DNA of 32,468 nt, taken from positions 1-32,468 of the forward strand of contig VGOG01000015.1 in NCBI GenBank assembly GCA_016875995.1. Reading direction: 5' to 3'. The translations under genes and the position numbers were made by a program. The DNA comes from Chloroflexota bacterium. GTDB lineage: Bacteria > Chloroflexota > Anaerolineae > VGOG01. This document shows, in pieces, positions 1 to 10,907 of the stretch. The notes beneath the pieces are model-generated. The model had not been told where the DNA came from. It ran no database searches and was given only the letters and a program-made list of their open reading frames with translations. Positions within the stretch are counted from its first letter, which is position 1. Each line of letters starts with the position of its first letter.

Positions 1-180
1 GATCTGAGAGCGGCGGTTCAGGTAGCCCCGCGCCAGGAAGCGCCCCTGGTAATCAGCGACCTCCACCACCTCACCGTCGGCGACCTCTCCCTCGACGCGC
101 TGGACGGCTCCGGAGAAGATCCAGGGATGTCGGTTGAGTACTGGCTTCTCACGGCCTCGTTTTAAGACGACTCGTGCCAT
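1..180 (-). CDS. 23S rRNA methyltransferase RlmI-like (PUA domain start), 5' end only, runs off the window
   Basis: Reverse-strand translation from ATG at 180: MARVVLKRGREKPVLNRHPWIFSGAVQRVEGEVADGEVVEVADYQGRFLARGYLNRRSQI, typical N-terminal PUA segment of class I rRNA m5C methyltransferases. Confidence 0.82.
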   Translation of the reverse strand, partial: MARVVLKRGREKPVLNRHPWIFSGAVQRVEGEVADGEVVEVADYQGRFLARGYLNRRSQI

Positions 181-213
181 AGCTTTGAAGTTTGGAGTTT
201 GAACTAAAGTGTT

Positions 214-268
214 GGAGTCCCCAACTCGTTGGGGGTGGCGCAACCAATCCGAACAAGTTCGGGACTCC
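214..268. repeat. Double-hairpin element, copy 1
   Basis: Outer arms GGAGTCCC (214-221) / GGGACTCC (261-268); inner hairpins CCCCAACTCGTTGGGG and CGAACAAGTTCG. Confidence 0.88.
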
Positions 269-320
269 GCTCCAAGCTGAGATTTAGCCCACAGGGCTTC
301 GTTCTTTCAGCGCGGGGGCT

Positions 321-2441
<2,121 letters not shown>

Positions 2442-2447
2442 TTAAGT

Positions 2448-2535
2448 GATCAGGGGATCAGGGATTAGGGAATCAGGCATCAGGTATGACCCTGATCCCT
2501 GATTCCCTGATTTCCTGACCCCTGATTCCCTGACC
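2448..2535. repeat. Intergenic 'GATCAGGGATTAGGGAATCAGG' repeat cluster arranged as imperfect inverted repeat
   Basis: Left arm gatcaggggatcagggattagggaatcaggcatcagg, right side ccctgatccctgattccctgatttcctgacccctgattccctgacc. Confidence 0.85.
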
Positions 2536-2550
2536 CGATTAGAGAACTGT

Positions 2551-2579
2551 TTGACAAAAACAGAGGTTGACTGTAGAAT
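2551..2579 (+). promoter_or_regulatory. Sigma70-type promoter TTGACA-17-TAGAAT
   Basis: TTGACA 2551-2556, 17-nt spacer, TAGAAT 2574-2579, directly upstream of ATG at 2586. Confidence 0.75.
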
Positions 2580-2585
2580 GAATCC

Positions 2586-3395
2586 ATGCCCAACTACGAC
2601 AAACTGAGCGTGGTGGTAAGTGTGATACTGCTTTGCCTGGCCCTCTCCCTGATCGTCGTCTTGCCGACTGAGACTCTCTCCTTCGTCGTCCTGGGCTCAC
2701 CTCTGACGATCCGCTTCTCTCAGAACTGGCTGGTGGCGGCGCTACTGGCCGGCATGGCCTGTAGCGGCACCGCCTCCATCGTACGCCTCCACCCCCTGTC
2801 CCGAGAAGGGAAGCTTCCCCCCACTTTCGTTTCCTGCATCCTCCCCGGCCTGGCGACGCTGGTGGCAGCAATCATCTTACCGCGAGCCCCCGACCGAATC
2901 TACACCCTGGGCGGCCTGGCTGTGATGGGAATCCTTCTCCCACTGCTCATCGCCGCCGAGTACTACACCATTGATCCCGCAGCTACTGGCTCCAGGACAA
3001 CCCGATTGGGCCTGAATTTCATCGCTTATCTTTTAGCCCTGGCCCTCTTTGCCCTCGTCCATGAGAGCAAAGCACCCCATCTACTCATCGTTGCGGCAGC
3101 GCTGGCTGGCAGCAGCCTGTTGGCCCTGGATGTGCTACACGGCGCTCAGCAGAGCTTTCGACGAACCGGCCTCTACGCTCTGATCGTCGGCCTGGTGATG
3201 GGGGAGATCGTCTGGGCCTTGGGCTACTCGCAGGTGAACAGCCTGACCGCTGGCATCCTGCTGCTGCTCATCTTCTACCTTATCACCGGCCTTGCCCGGC
3301 AGGGGCTTCTAAAGCTCCTCGATCGGCGGATCCTCATCGAGTTCGCGGTGGTGGCCCTGATCGGCCTGGCGCTGCTCCTCAGGTACTCCCCATGA
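2586..3395 (+). CDS. Multi-pass integral membrane protein, function unknown
   Basis: 269 aa with multiple hydrophobic helices; dedicated promoter immediately upstream. Confidence 0.8.
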   Translation: MPNYDKLSVVVSVILLCLALSLIVVLPTETLSFVVLGSPLTIRFSQNWLVAALLAGMACSGTASIVRLHPLSREGKLPPTFVSCILPGLATLVAAIILPRAPDRIYTLGGLAVMGILLPLLIAAEYYTIDPAATGSRTTRLGLNFIAYLLALALFALVHESKAPHLLIVAAALAGSSLLALDVLHGAQQSFRRTGLYALIVGLVMGEIVWALGYSQVNSLTAGILLLLIFYLITGLARQGLLKLLDRRILIEFAVVALIGLALLLRYSP

Positions 3396-3402
3396 GCTGG
3401 CC

Positions 3403-4392
3403 TCACAACTCAACCTCGATGCCCAGCCCCAGCATCTCAGCCCGAGTCAGCAACGCGCGGGCCACCGACACGTCCTGCACGGCGTTGCCCACCGACTTGA
3501 AGAGAGTGATCTCGTCGGGGTTCTCGCGCCCTGGCCTGATCCCGGCGGCGATCTCCCCCAGCTCGGCGTAGATGTCACCTTCGGTGATCAGGCCCTTCAC
3601 GATAGGGATGATCAGGTCGCCCGCCTCGGCCAGGCATGCCTCCCGTGAGCATACCACGAGCCTGGCCCTCCTGACCGTCTGTTCAGGGATCTCCTGCATC
3701 TGCGGCGTGAAGGAGCCAACGGCGTTGACGTGGACGCCGGGCTTGAGATCCTCGTCGGCGAAGACGGGTGTCTTCGAGGTCGTGGCCGTGCAGATGACGT
3801 CGGCCTCGCGGGCGGCCTCCGCCGGGGAGGAGGCGATCTTGAGGTCAGCGGGAATCCTCCCCTTTCCTCTCATCTCCTGGACGCACCTCTCCGCCGCCTG
3901 GGGGTTGACGTCGTACACCCAGGCCCTTTCGATGTCCCGCACCTCGCACACCGCCAGAAGTTGGGTGCGCCCCTGGGCTCCCGCGCCGAAGATGGCCGCC
4001 ACGCGGGCCTCCTGCCTGGCCAGGAGGTCGGTGGCTGCCCCCGAAGCCGCGCCGGTGCGCAGGGCCGTCAGATAAGTCCCGTCCATCACCGCCAGCGGCC
4101 GTCCGGTAGATGCCTCCACCACGACCACCAGGGCGAAGATAGTTGGCCATCCCATCTCCAGGTTGCGAGGAAAGACCGAAACGATCTTGACCCCCAGGTC
4201 GTCGCTTTCCGAGAGGTAAGCGGGCATGAAGAGAGCCACCCCCGCGTGTCTTTCCACTGGTAGCTGGGTGCGCAGGGGCACCACCGCCTTCCCCGCCGAG
4301 AGCTGGGCGAAGGCGTCTTTCACGATCTCGATGGCCTCCCGCATGGGGACGGCCTGCTGGACATCCTGCTTGGAGAGCACTCGTAGCTTCAT
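3403..4392 (-). CDS. Ornithine cyclodeaminase / mu-crystallin family protein (NAD(P)-dependent)
   Basis: 329 aa; MREAIEIVKDAF, GAGAQGRTQLLAVCEVRDIERAWVYD (Rossmann), HVNAVGSFTPQMQEIP motifs. Confidence 0.93.
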   Translation of the reverse strand: MKLRVLSKQDVQQAVPMREAIEIVKDAFAQLSAGKAVVPLRTQLPVERHAGVALFMPAYLSESDDLGVKIVSVFPRNLEMGWPTIFALVVVVEASTGRPLAVMDGTYLTALRTGAASGAATDLLARQEARVAAIFGAGAQGRTQLLAVCEVRDIERAWVYDVNPQAAERCVQEMRGKGRIPADLKIASSPAEAAREADVICTATTSKTPVFADEDLKPGVHVNAVGSFTPQMQEIPEQTVRRARLVVCSREACLAEAGDLIIPIVKGLITEGDIYAELGEIAAGIRPGRENPDEITLFKSVGNAVQDVSVARALLTRAEMLGLGIEVEL

Positions 4393-4422
4393 TAATCCCT
4401 CCTTAAACGTCGAACGTGAAGA

Positions 4423-4450
4423 CGTGATGCGTGAGGCGTGATGCGTGAGG
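4423..4450. repeat. Short tandem repeat, two 14-mer copies of CGTGATGCGTGAGG
   Basis: 4423-4436 and 4437-4450 identical, intergenic. Confidence 0.8.
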
Positions 4451-4566
4451 CGTGTTCCGTGCCAGGAGGTTGGGTTCTGGTTTGATGGTTAAATACTTCG
4501 AGGGCTCAGACCAGAAGAAAAGAGGTCCGGCCCTCGATATTTGCTTGGCAAAGTCCGCCGTGTGGC

Positions 4567-5154
4567 TTATGGCTCGATCTTGCTGCCCAATAGCTCCAGG
4601 AACTTGCGCATCCATTCGGGATGCCCCGGCCAGGCCGCTGCCGTGACCAGGTTGCCGTCCACGTAGGCGTTGGAGAAGGTCTCATTGACCTCGCCCCACT
4701 TAGCACCAGCTTGGAGCAGATCAGGTTTGACCGCCGGGTAAGCCGTGCAGAGCTTGCCCTCCACCACACCCGCGGCGGCCAGCACCTGCTGCCCATGGCA
4801 GATGGAGGCAATGGGCTTGTTGGCCTCGGCGAAGTGGCTGACGATCTCCAACACCCGCTCGTTCAGGCGGATATATTCCGGGGCGCGCCCTCCCGGAATC
4901 ACCAGGCCGTCGTAGTCTTCGGGGTTGATTTCCTCGAAAGTGGCGTTGATGGCGAAATTGTGACCCCGCTTCTCGCTGTAGGTCTGGTCTCCCTCAAAGT
5001 CGTGGACCGCCGTCCGCACAGTGTCGCCCGCCTTCTTACCAGGGCAAACGGCGTGGACCCGGTGACCCACCATGGTCAACATCTGGAAGGGGACCATCGC
5101 CTCGTAATCCTCGACGTAGTCCCCCACGAGCATAAGGATTTTCTTTGCACTCAT
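4567..5154 (-). CDS. DJ-1/PfpI family protein
   Basis: [26 protein letters not shown]..., nucleophile elbow [19 protein letters not shown]; start at 5154 preceded by AAGGAGGGA SD. Confidence 0.93.
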   Translation of the reverse strand: MSAKKILMLVGDYVEDYEAMVPFQMLTMVGHRVHAVCPGKKAGDTVRTAVHDFEGDQTYSEKRGHNFAINATFEEINPEDYDGLVIPGGRAPEYIRLNERVLEIVSHFAEANKPIASICHGQQVLAAAGVVEGKLCTAYPAVKPDLLQAGAKWGEVNETFSNAYVDGNLVTAAAWPGHPEWMRKFLELLGSKIEP

Positions 5155-5275
5155 TGTTCCCTCCTTGTTTTGAATGATCAAACTGCCAACCTCCAAGAGA
5201 GACTATAGCACCCATCATGATCGCTTTGATCTGAACTCGGCATGGCGGTTAGCGCTAAAGCCTTGTGCCGTGTGT

Positions 5276-5587
5276 CTAGCATGGTCGCAAGGCAGGTGTT
5301 AGCGGTTCGTGCACATCTGCTCTGCGCTCTGCCCGTATGGGCTTCCCGGTTACTAAGCTGTACAGCACATCTGGACAGAAATCCACCTCGTTTGGCCAGA
5401 CGATGGTCCCCGCCTCGTGGTCAACCTGAACTTGCTTGAAGAAATCTGTGTCCTCTAGGGGGGTAAACACGCCTCCACGACCAACAACTCGTTCTCTGAA
5501 GTCAAACTCACCTTTTGTATCATCAGTGAAGCTCAACTCCAGACGATATTCTCCAAGATAACGGACTTGCTTAACTCTCGGAAACAT
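5276..5587 (-). CDS. DUF2442 domain protein (putative TA-pair partner)
   Basis: MFPRVKQVRYLGEYRLELSFTDDTKGEFDFRE...FTPLEDTDFFKQVQVDHEAGTIVWPNEVDFCPDVLY. Confidence 0.85.
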   Translation of the reverse strand: MFPRVKQVRYLGEYRLELSFTDDTKGEFDFRERVVGRGGVFTPLEDTDFFKQVQVDHEAGTIVWPNEVDFCPDVLYSLVTGKPIRAERRADVHEPLTPALRPC

Positions 5588-5597
5588 GTCTTCCTCC

Positions 5598-5858
5598 CTA
5601 CTCAAGAGGTTCTATTTTCAGAATGGGTTGATCATTTCGTAGTCGCTCCCAGTTGTTCATCAATTCCCGCTGATGAAGCGCGGCCCATTCTATTACCATT
5701 GAAATCGCACGACGTGGGAGTTGGCCCTCAAGAACTATGATAGGATCAATCCCGACCTGGGCTTCATTCCCACCATAGATGGCGTGGAAGTGTGGTGGGC
5801 TATGTTCATCGAAATACATGCGAATCACGATACCGAAGAAGCGGCTAACTTCTAGCAT
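5598..5858 (-). CDS. DUF4160 domain protein (putative TA-pair partner)
   Basis: MLEVSRFFGIVIRMYFDEHSPPHFHAIYGGNEAQVGID..., canonical DUF4160; immediately upstream of the DUF2442 gene. Confidence 0.88.
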   Translation of the reverse strand: MLEVSRFFGIVIRMYFDEHSPPHFHAIYGGNEAQVGIDPIIVLEGQLPRRAISMVIEWAALHQRELMNNWERLRNDQPILKIEPLE

Positions 5859-5912
5859 TTTGCCTCCGCGGGGTGATGTGCCGTAAGGATCCATAACGCC
5901 CGGCCCTCACTC

Positions 5913-6629
5913 TCACTCTTCCCCCAAATACGCCTTCCTCACCCGCTCGTCGCGTATCAGCTCCCCCGCTGAACCGGAGAGGATGGTGCGGCCCGTCTCC
6001 AGCACGTAGCCCTTGTCGGCCAGCCGGAGGGCAGCGCGGGCGTTCTGCTCCACCAACAGGATGGTCACCCCTCCCTCGTTGATCTCCCTGATGGTCTCAA
6101 AGATGGCCCGCACAAGCATGGGGGCCAGCCCCAGCGAAGGCTCATCCAGCATCAACAGCTTGGGCCTGGCCATCAGCGCCCGCCCAATGGACAGCATCTG
6201 CTGCTCCCCACCAGAGAGGGTGCCGGCGATCTGATTTTTCCGCTCCGCCAGGCGGGGGAAAAGCTCGAACACCCGCCTGCGGTTCTCCTCGATGGCCTCC
6301 CTATCGCCACCCAGGCTATAGGCCCCCATGTTCAGGTTCTCCTGCACGGTCAAGGTGGCGAAGACCTTGCGCCCCTCAGGAGCCTGAGAGATACCCATGT
6401 TCACGATCTGGTGAGCGGGCACGCCGTTGAGCACCTGACCGTCGAAGACAATTTGCCCCTCGCGGGGGATCAGCAATCCGGAGACCGTCCTGAGAGTGGT
6501 GGTCTTGCCCGCCCCATTGGCCCCGATCAGGGTGACGATTTCGCCCTCTTCGACCTCCAGAGAGATGCCTTTCAGGGCGTGCACGTGTCCGTAATATGAG
6601 TGAAGGTTCTCGATCTCTAGCAGAGCCAT
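5913..6629 (-). CDS. livF: Branched-chain amino acid ABC transporter ATP-binding protein LivF
   Basis: Walker A GANGAGKTT, LSGGEQQMLSIGRALMARPKLLMLDEPSLGLAP. Confidence 0.95.
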   Translation of the reverse strand: MALLEIENLHSYYGHVHALKGISLEVEEGEIVTLIGANGAGKTTTLRTVSGLLIPREGQIVFDGQVLNGVPAHQIVNMGISQAPEGRKVFATLTVQENLNMGAYSLGGDREAIEENRRRVFELFPRLAERKNQIAGTLSGGEQQMLSIGRALMARPKLLMLDEPSLGLAPMLVRAIFETIREINEGGVTILLVEQNARAALRLADKGYVLETGRTILSGSAGELIRDERVRKAYLGEE

Positions 6630-6632
6630 GTT

Positions 6633-7394
6633 CTACTCTTCCCTGCCCAGATAGGCCTCGATAACCCGTGGATTGTCCCGCACCTCGGCTGGCGCCCCCT
6701 CGGCGATCTTTTTCCCATTGTCCAAAACGATGATCCGATCCGAGATGCCCATCACCACCTTCATGTCGTGTTCGATGAGAAAGATGGTGATCCCCGAATC
6801 ACGAATCTGGCTGATTGATTGCATCAGCTCGTTGGTTTCCTGCTCATTGAGACCGGCCGCCGGCTCGTCCAGGATGAGAAGATGGGGATCAATGGCCAGC
6901 GCCCGAGCGATCTCCAGACGCCGCTGATCACCGTACGGCAGGTTCTTGGCCAGTTCTGCCCGCTGTTCGTACAGCTTCATGAACTGCAGGTGCCGTTCGG
7001 CCTGCTCACGAATAGACTGCTCCTCCAGCCGCTGGCTCTTGGGCTGTAATATCGCTCCTAGCCAGCCGGCCCTGGTGCGGCAGTGTCGCCCCGCCATGAC
7101 GTTCTCCATCACCGTCAGGTTGCGGAACAGGCGGATGGTCTGAAAGGTCCGCCCAATGCCTTGCTCGGTGATCGAATGGGGCCTCAGGCCCAACAGAGAC
7201 TGTCCGTTCAGGCGGATTTCCCCCTCGTCCGGCGGATAGATGCCGCTGATCAGATTGAAGACCGTGGTTTTCCCCGCCCCGTTAGGCCCGATCATGCCCA
7301 GGATTTCGCCTTCGTTGATCTCGAAATCCAAACGGTCAACCGCCGTCAGGCCGCCGAAGTTCTTGGTCAAGTTGCGCACTTCTAACAGAGCCAT
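6633..7394 (-). CDS. livG: Branched-chain amino acid ABC transporter ATP-binding protein LivG
   Basis: GPNGAGKTTVFNLISG, PYGDQRRLEIARALAIDPHLLILDEPAAGLN. Confidence 0.95.
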   Translation of the reverse strand: MALLEVRNLTKNFGGLTAVDRLDFEINEGEILGMIGPNGAGKTTVFNLISGIYPPDEGEIRLNGQSLLGLRPHSITEQGIGRTFQTIRLFRNLTVMENVMAGRHCRTRAGWLGAILQPKSQRLEEQSIREQAERHLQFMKLYEQRAELAKNLPYGDQRRLEIARALAIDPHLLILDEPAAGLNEQETNELMQSISQIRDSGITIFLIEHDMKVVMGISDRIIVLDNGKKIAEGAPAEVRDNPRVIEAYLGREE

Positions 7395-7395
7395 G

Positions 7396-8439
7396 TTAAT
7401 CTCCGGCTTCCAACTCGCGGCGGAAGCGCTGGCTGGGCCAGAGGCCCTCAGGGCGAAAGACCATCATAGAGATCATTGCCGCCCCGAAAATGAGCATACG
7501 CCATTGCTGGATGTTTAGCAAAACCTCGCGCAGGATCTCCGGCAGGACGATCATGCCCACCGTGCCCACCAGCACACCGGGGATGGAGCCCGTGCCACCC
7601 AACACCACGATACAGAACATGATCACCGACTCCCAGAAGCTAAAGCTCTCCGGGGCGATGACGGTCACCCAACTGGCGTAGAGGTTCCCCGCCACCCCTG
7701 CCCAGGCCGCGCCGATGGCGAAGGCCAGCAGCTTCACCCGCACGGTGTCAATGCCCATGGCCTCAGCCGCCAATTCATCTTCGCGCACGCAGGTCCAGGC
7801 CCGCCCAAGGCGCGAGTTTTCCAGCCGCCGCATGGCGAAGATGGTGAGGGCCACGAAAGCCAGAAACAGGTAGAAATAGTGCCACTGCTGGCGGAAGGTA
7901 AAGCCCAGGATACCGGGCCGATTGATGCCGAAGATACCGTTGGGCCCTCCCGTGATCACCAGGCCGGTCAGCTTCTCCTCCAGGAATTGGAGGCCGGGGA
8001 TCTTGGATAGAAAGACCAGGCTACTCGCATCGTTGCGCAGGGAAATACGCACGATCTCTCCAAAGCCAATGGTCACGATACAGAGGTAGTCGCCGCGCAG
8101 GTGCAGTATCGGCCGGCTGATCAGAATGGCGAAAACGGCCGACACCAGGCCAGCCACAGGCAATAGCCAGAAGGTTGGGATGTTGTAGCGGCTGCTGAGA
8201 ATGGCTGTGGTATAAGCTCCTACGGCGTAGAAGGCAGCGTGGCCAAGCTGAAACAGTCCAGCGTAGCCCACAATGATGTTGAGGCTTAACCCCAGCAGGG
8301 CATACACAAAGAAGAAGTTGGCCACCTGCGTCCAACGCACGCTCCGAACAAGCCAGGGAAACAGGACAGCCAGGATAGTCAGCGCCAGGTACAAATAGCG
8401 CTCATCAAGTTTTCGCCAGCGGGCGATTAAGTCCATCAA
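7396..8439 (-). CDS. livM: Branched-chain amino acid ABC transporter permease LivM
   Basis: 347 aa, LSLNIIVGYAGLFQLGHAAFYAVGAY and GGTGSIPGVLVG motifs. Confidence 0.95.
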   Translation of the reverse strand: MMDLIARWRKLDERYLYLALTILAVLFPWLVRSVRWTQVANFFFVYALLGLSLNIIVGYAGLFQLGHAAFYAVGAYTTAILSSRYNIPTFWLLPVAGLVSAVFAILISRPILHLRGDYLCIVTIGFGEIVRISLRNDASSLVFLSKIPGLQFLEEKLTGLVITGGPNGIFGINRPGILGFTFRQQWHYFYLFLAFVALTIFAMRRLENSRLGRAWTCVREDELAAEAMGIDTVRVKLLAFAIGAAWAGVAGNLYASWVTVIAPESFSFWESVIMFCIVVLGGTGSIPGVLVGTVGMIVLPEILREVLLNIQQWRMLIFGAAMISMMVFRPEGLWPSQRFRRELEAGD

Positions 8440-8454
8440 GTGAACCCACCCCCA

Positions 8455-9369
8455 TCACAACTTCTCTACTACTCGCTCCCCGAGCAGCCCCGTAGGCCTG
8501 ATGATGAGTATCAACACCAGCACAAAGAAGGCAATGGCGTTTTTCCAGGCATCGGACACAAAACCAGTGGCCAGCGCCTCGATGACCCCTAAGATCAATC
8601 CTCCAATCATGGCTCCTGGGATGTTGCCAATGCCTCCCAGGATGGCAGCCGTAAACGCTTTGATGCCATATCCCCAGCCGAGAGTGAAGTAAATCCGGCC
8701 GTAGTAGAGGCCAACCATGATCCCGCCTGCTGCCCCCAGGGCTGGCCCGATGAGGAAGACTACCCTGATAATACCATACACATCAATCCCCATCAACCGC
8801 GCAGTGTCGTGATCCAAGGCCACGGCACGCATCGCGGTGCCTACCCTGGTGTATTGGACAAAGGAATACAAACCGACCATCAGGAGAGCAGCGATGACCA
8901 ACATCACGATCTGGATCAGAGAAATTCTCGCTCCAGCGATTTCCCAAATCGTATCCGGGATAATGACCTTGAACTCCTCAGGATACGTCCTGTACCTGGC
9001 GCCGTACAGGAGCATCACCCCGTTCTGAATGAAGATGGCAGCTCCCAAGGCAGAGATGACAGGAGGCAGGCGACCTGCACGATACAGGGGGCGATAGGCC
9101 ACCCGCTCCAGCACGATCCCCACTCCCGCTACCACAGCCATGACGATCAGGAAAATCAATATGAGAAATGGTAAGCCAGCCATGCCGAGATTGACCACGA
9201 ATCCCATCAAGGTAACCAGGCCCAGATAAGCACCCAGCATGAACATATCGCCGTGGGCGAAGTTGATCAGCTTGAGCACGCCGTAGACCATGGTGTAGCC
9301 TAAGGCGATCAGGGCGTAGAACGATCCAATGGTCAAACCATTTATCAATTGCTGCAGAAGTTGTCCCAT
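8455..9369 (-). CDS. livH: Branched-chain amino acid ABC transporter permease LivH
   Basis: 304 aa, QLINGLTIGSFYALIALGYTMVYGVLKLINFAHGD and GGIGNIPGAMIGG motifs. Confidence 0.96.
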   Translation of the reverse strand: MGQLLQQLINGLTIGSFYALIALGYTMVYGVLKLINFAHGDMFMLGAYLGLVTLMGFVVNLGMAGLPFLILIFLIVMAVVAGVGIVLERVAYRPLYRAGRLPPVISALGAAIFIQNGVMLLYGARYRTYPEEFKVIIPDTIWEIAGARISLIQIVMLVIAALLMVGLYSFVQYTRVGTAMRAVALDHDTARLMGIDVYGIIRVVFLIGPALGAAGGIMVGLYYGRIYFTLGWGYGIKAFTAAILGGIGNIPGAMIGGLILGVIEALATGFVSDAWKNAIAFFVLVLILIIRPTGLLGERVVEKL

Positions 9370-9430
9370 AGGCTATTACTCGCTCTAGCTATCATCAAAC
9401 CATAATCTGACCTACTGGCAGGCTATAAAA

Positions 9431-9499
9431 CGTAAAACGCGAAACGTGAAGAGTCGAGAACTGGAGGCAATCATCACGTTTTACGCTTCACGTTTTACG
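9431..9499. repeat. Imperfect inverted/direct repeat cluster (CGTAAAACG / CGTTTTACG)
   Basis: cgtaaaacgcgaaacgtga ... tcacgttttacgcttcacgttttacg between livH and livK. Confidence 0.75.
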
Positions 9500-9558
9500 T
9501 AGAGAGGGAGTTCTGAAGGTCTCCCCCCTCGAACTCCCTCTCCTGGTCTTGGCAGGGC

Positions 9559-10698
9559 CTACTTGACCATCTCGAACTCGCCGGCGTCGGTGATGACGTA
9601 GGCTTCGTGGACCGTGCCTAACCGGTCGCCTTTCTCGTCGAAGCCAATGATGTTGCCCGTGACGCCTGGGTAGTCCTTGAACTTGGCATGCAGGTACTCG
9701 GCCGTCTGCGCCGAATCGGTGGAGTTGGTCTCTTCCATGGCCTTGACGATGACCTTCAGAGCATCGCCAGCCATGACCCACCAGATGCTGGCGGGCGGTT
9801 CGCCGTACTTGGCGACGAAGTCGTTGTAAAATGCCTTGGCCACGTCGCCAGGGATGTCCTTGGGCAGCGGCTCAGTGGTAATGTAGGTGCCTTTGGCCGC
9901 GTCCAGTCCGGCGATCTCGATCATCTCCGGGTTGTTGCAGGCGTTGCCCATCACCCACTGGAAACCGACTCCTAACTCTTTAGACTGCTTCAACAGAAGG
10001 CCACCCTGCGGATGGTAGCCGGTGAAGTAGACAGCCTTAGGATTGAGCCCGTTGATCCTGGTCAGGATGGGTTTGAAGTCGGTATCCTCGGGGTTGATGG
10101 CGTCAATCAGCAACGAATTGCCACCCGCCTCCTTATAGTATTTCTCGGCCCACTCAGCCAGGCCCTGGGCATAGGTGGAGTTATCGTGCAGAAAGACCGC
10201 TGTATCTGCGCCCAGTTTCTCCAGCATGAAGTTGGCAGCGAACAGGCCCTGGCGGTCATCCAGGAAGCAGACGCGGAAGAAGCGCTGGTAGCCTTTCTGC
10301 GACAGCCGGGTGGCCGTCGAGGAAGGGGTGATCTGCAGGATGCCGGCCTCGTTGTAGATGGCCGAAGCGGGCTCGGTGCAGGTGGAGCTGTAGCTGCCCA
10401 CCACTGCCTTGACCCCGGCCGCTACCAGGGTGCTGGCGCACTTGGACGCCTCGTCAGGCTTGCCCACGTCGTCGCACTTGACGATCTCGATCTTGCGCTC
10501 ACCCAGGATGCCCTTCTCGTTGATCTGCCCTACCACCAGATCAACGACCTTGACGAAGCCCTCGCCCTCGTAGGCGTACTCGCCGGTGATGGGGGCTTGC
10601 AGGCCGATCTTGATGGGCTCCTTGGCCGCGGGCTGGCAGCCAACTGCCATGGATACCACCAGCAACAGGGTAATCGGAACCAATAGTTTCTTAGACAT
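9559..10698 (-). CDS. livK: Branched-chain amino acid-type ABC transporter substrate-binding lipoprotein (LivK/periplasmic-binding type I)
   Basis: Lipobox SMAVGC, IKIGLQAPITGEYAYEGEGF; heads livHMGF. Confidence 0.94.
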   Translation of the reverse strand: MSKKLLVPITLLLVVSMAVGCQPAAKEPIKIGLQAPITGEYAYEGEGFVKVVDLVVGQINEKGILGERKIEIVKCDDVGKPDEASKCASTLVAAGVKAVVGSYSSTCTEPASAIYNEAGILQITPSSTATRLSQKGYQRFFRVCFLDDRQGLFAANFMLEKLGADTAVFLHDNSTYAQGLAEWAEKYYKEAGGNSLLIDAINPEDTDFKPILTRINGLNPKAVYFTGYHPQGGLLLKQSKELGVGFQWVMGNACNNPEMIEIAGLDAAKGTYITTEPLPKDIPGDVAKAFYNDFVAKYGEPPASIWWVMAGDALKVIVKAMEETNSTDSAQTAEYLHAKFKDYPGVTGNIIGFDEKGDRLGTVHEAYVITDAGEFEMVK

Positions 10699-10867
10699 GA
10701 CTCGCTCCTCCTTATGTGTTTGATTTGCCTCCCTGTCACCCAGTGGGCCAGGGAGACCAGCAGGTCTGACAACGACCCTCTTTTGCCTTTCGCATCCCCC
10801 CTTTCACAGACGCTATGCAAGAAACGAGCATCACCACGATTTGCGCAGATTTCTTCAGGTTAAATTC

Positions 10868-10896
10868 ATTTTAGCACAAAAATGCCCGAAAGTCAA
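10868..10896 (-). promoter_or_regulatory. Sigma70-type promoter for liv operon (TTGACT-17-TAAAAT)
   Basis: Reverse strand TTGACT (10896-10891), 17-nt spacer, TAAAAT (10873-10868). Confidence 0.65.
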
Positions 10897-10907
10897 AACA
10901 CCCCCCC

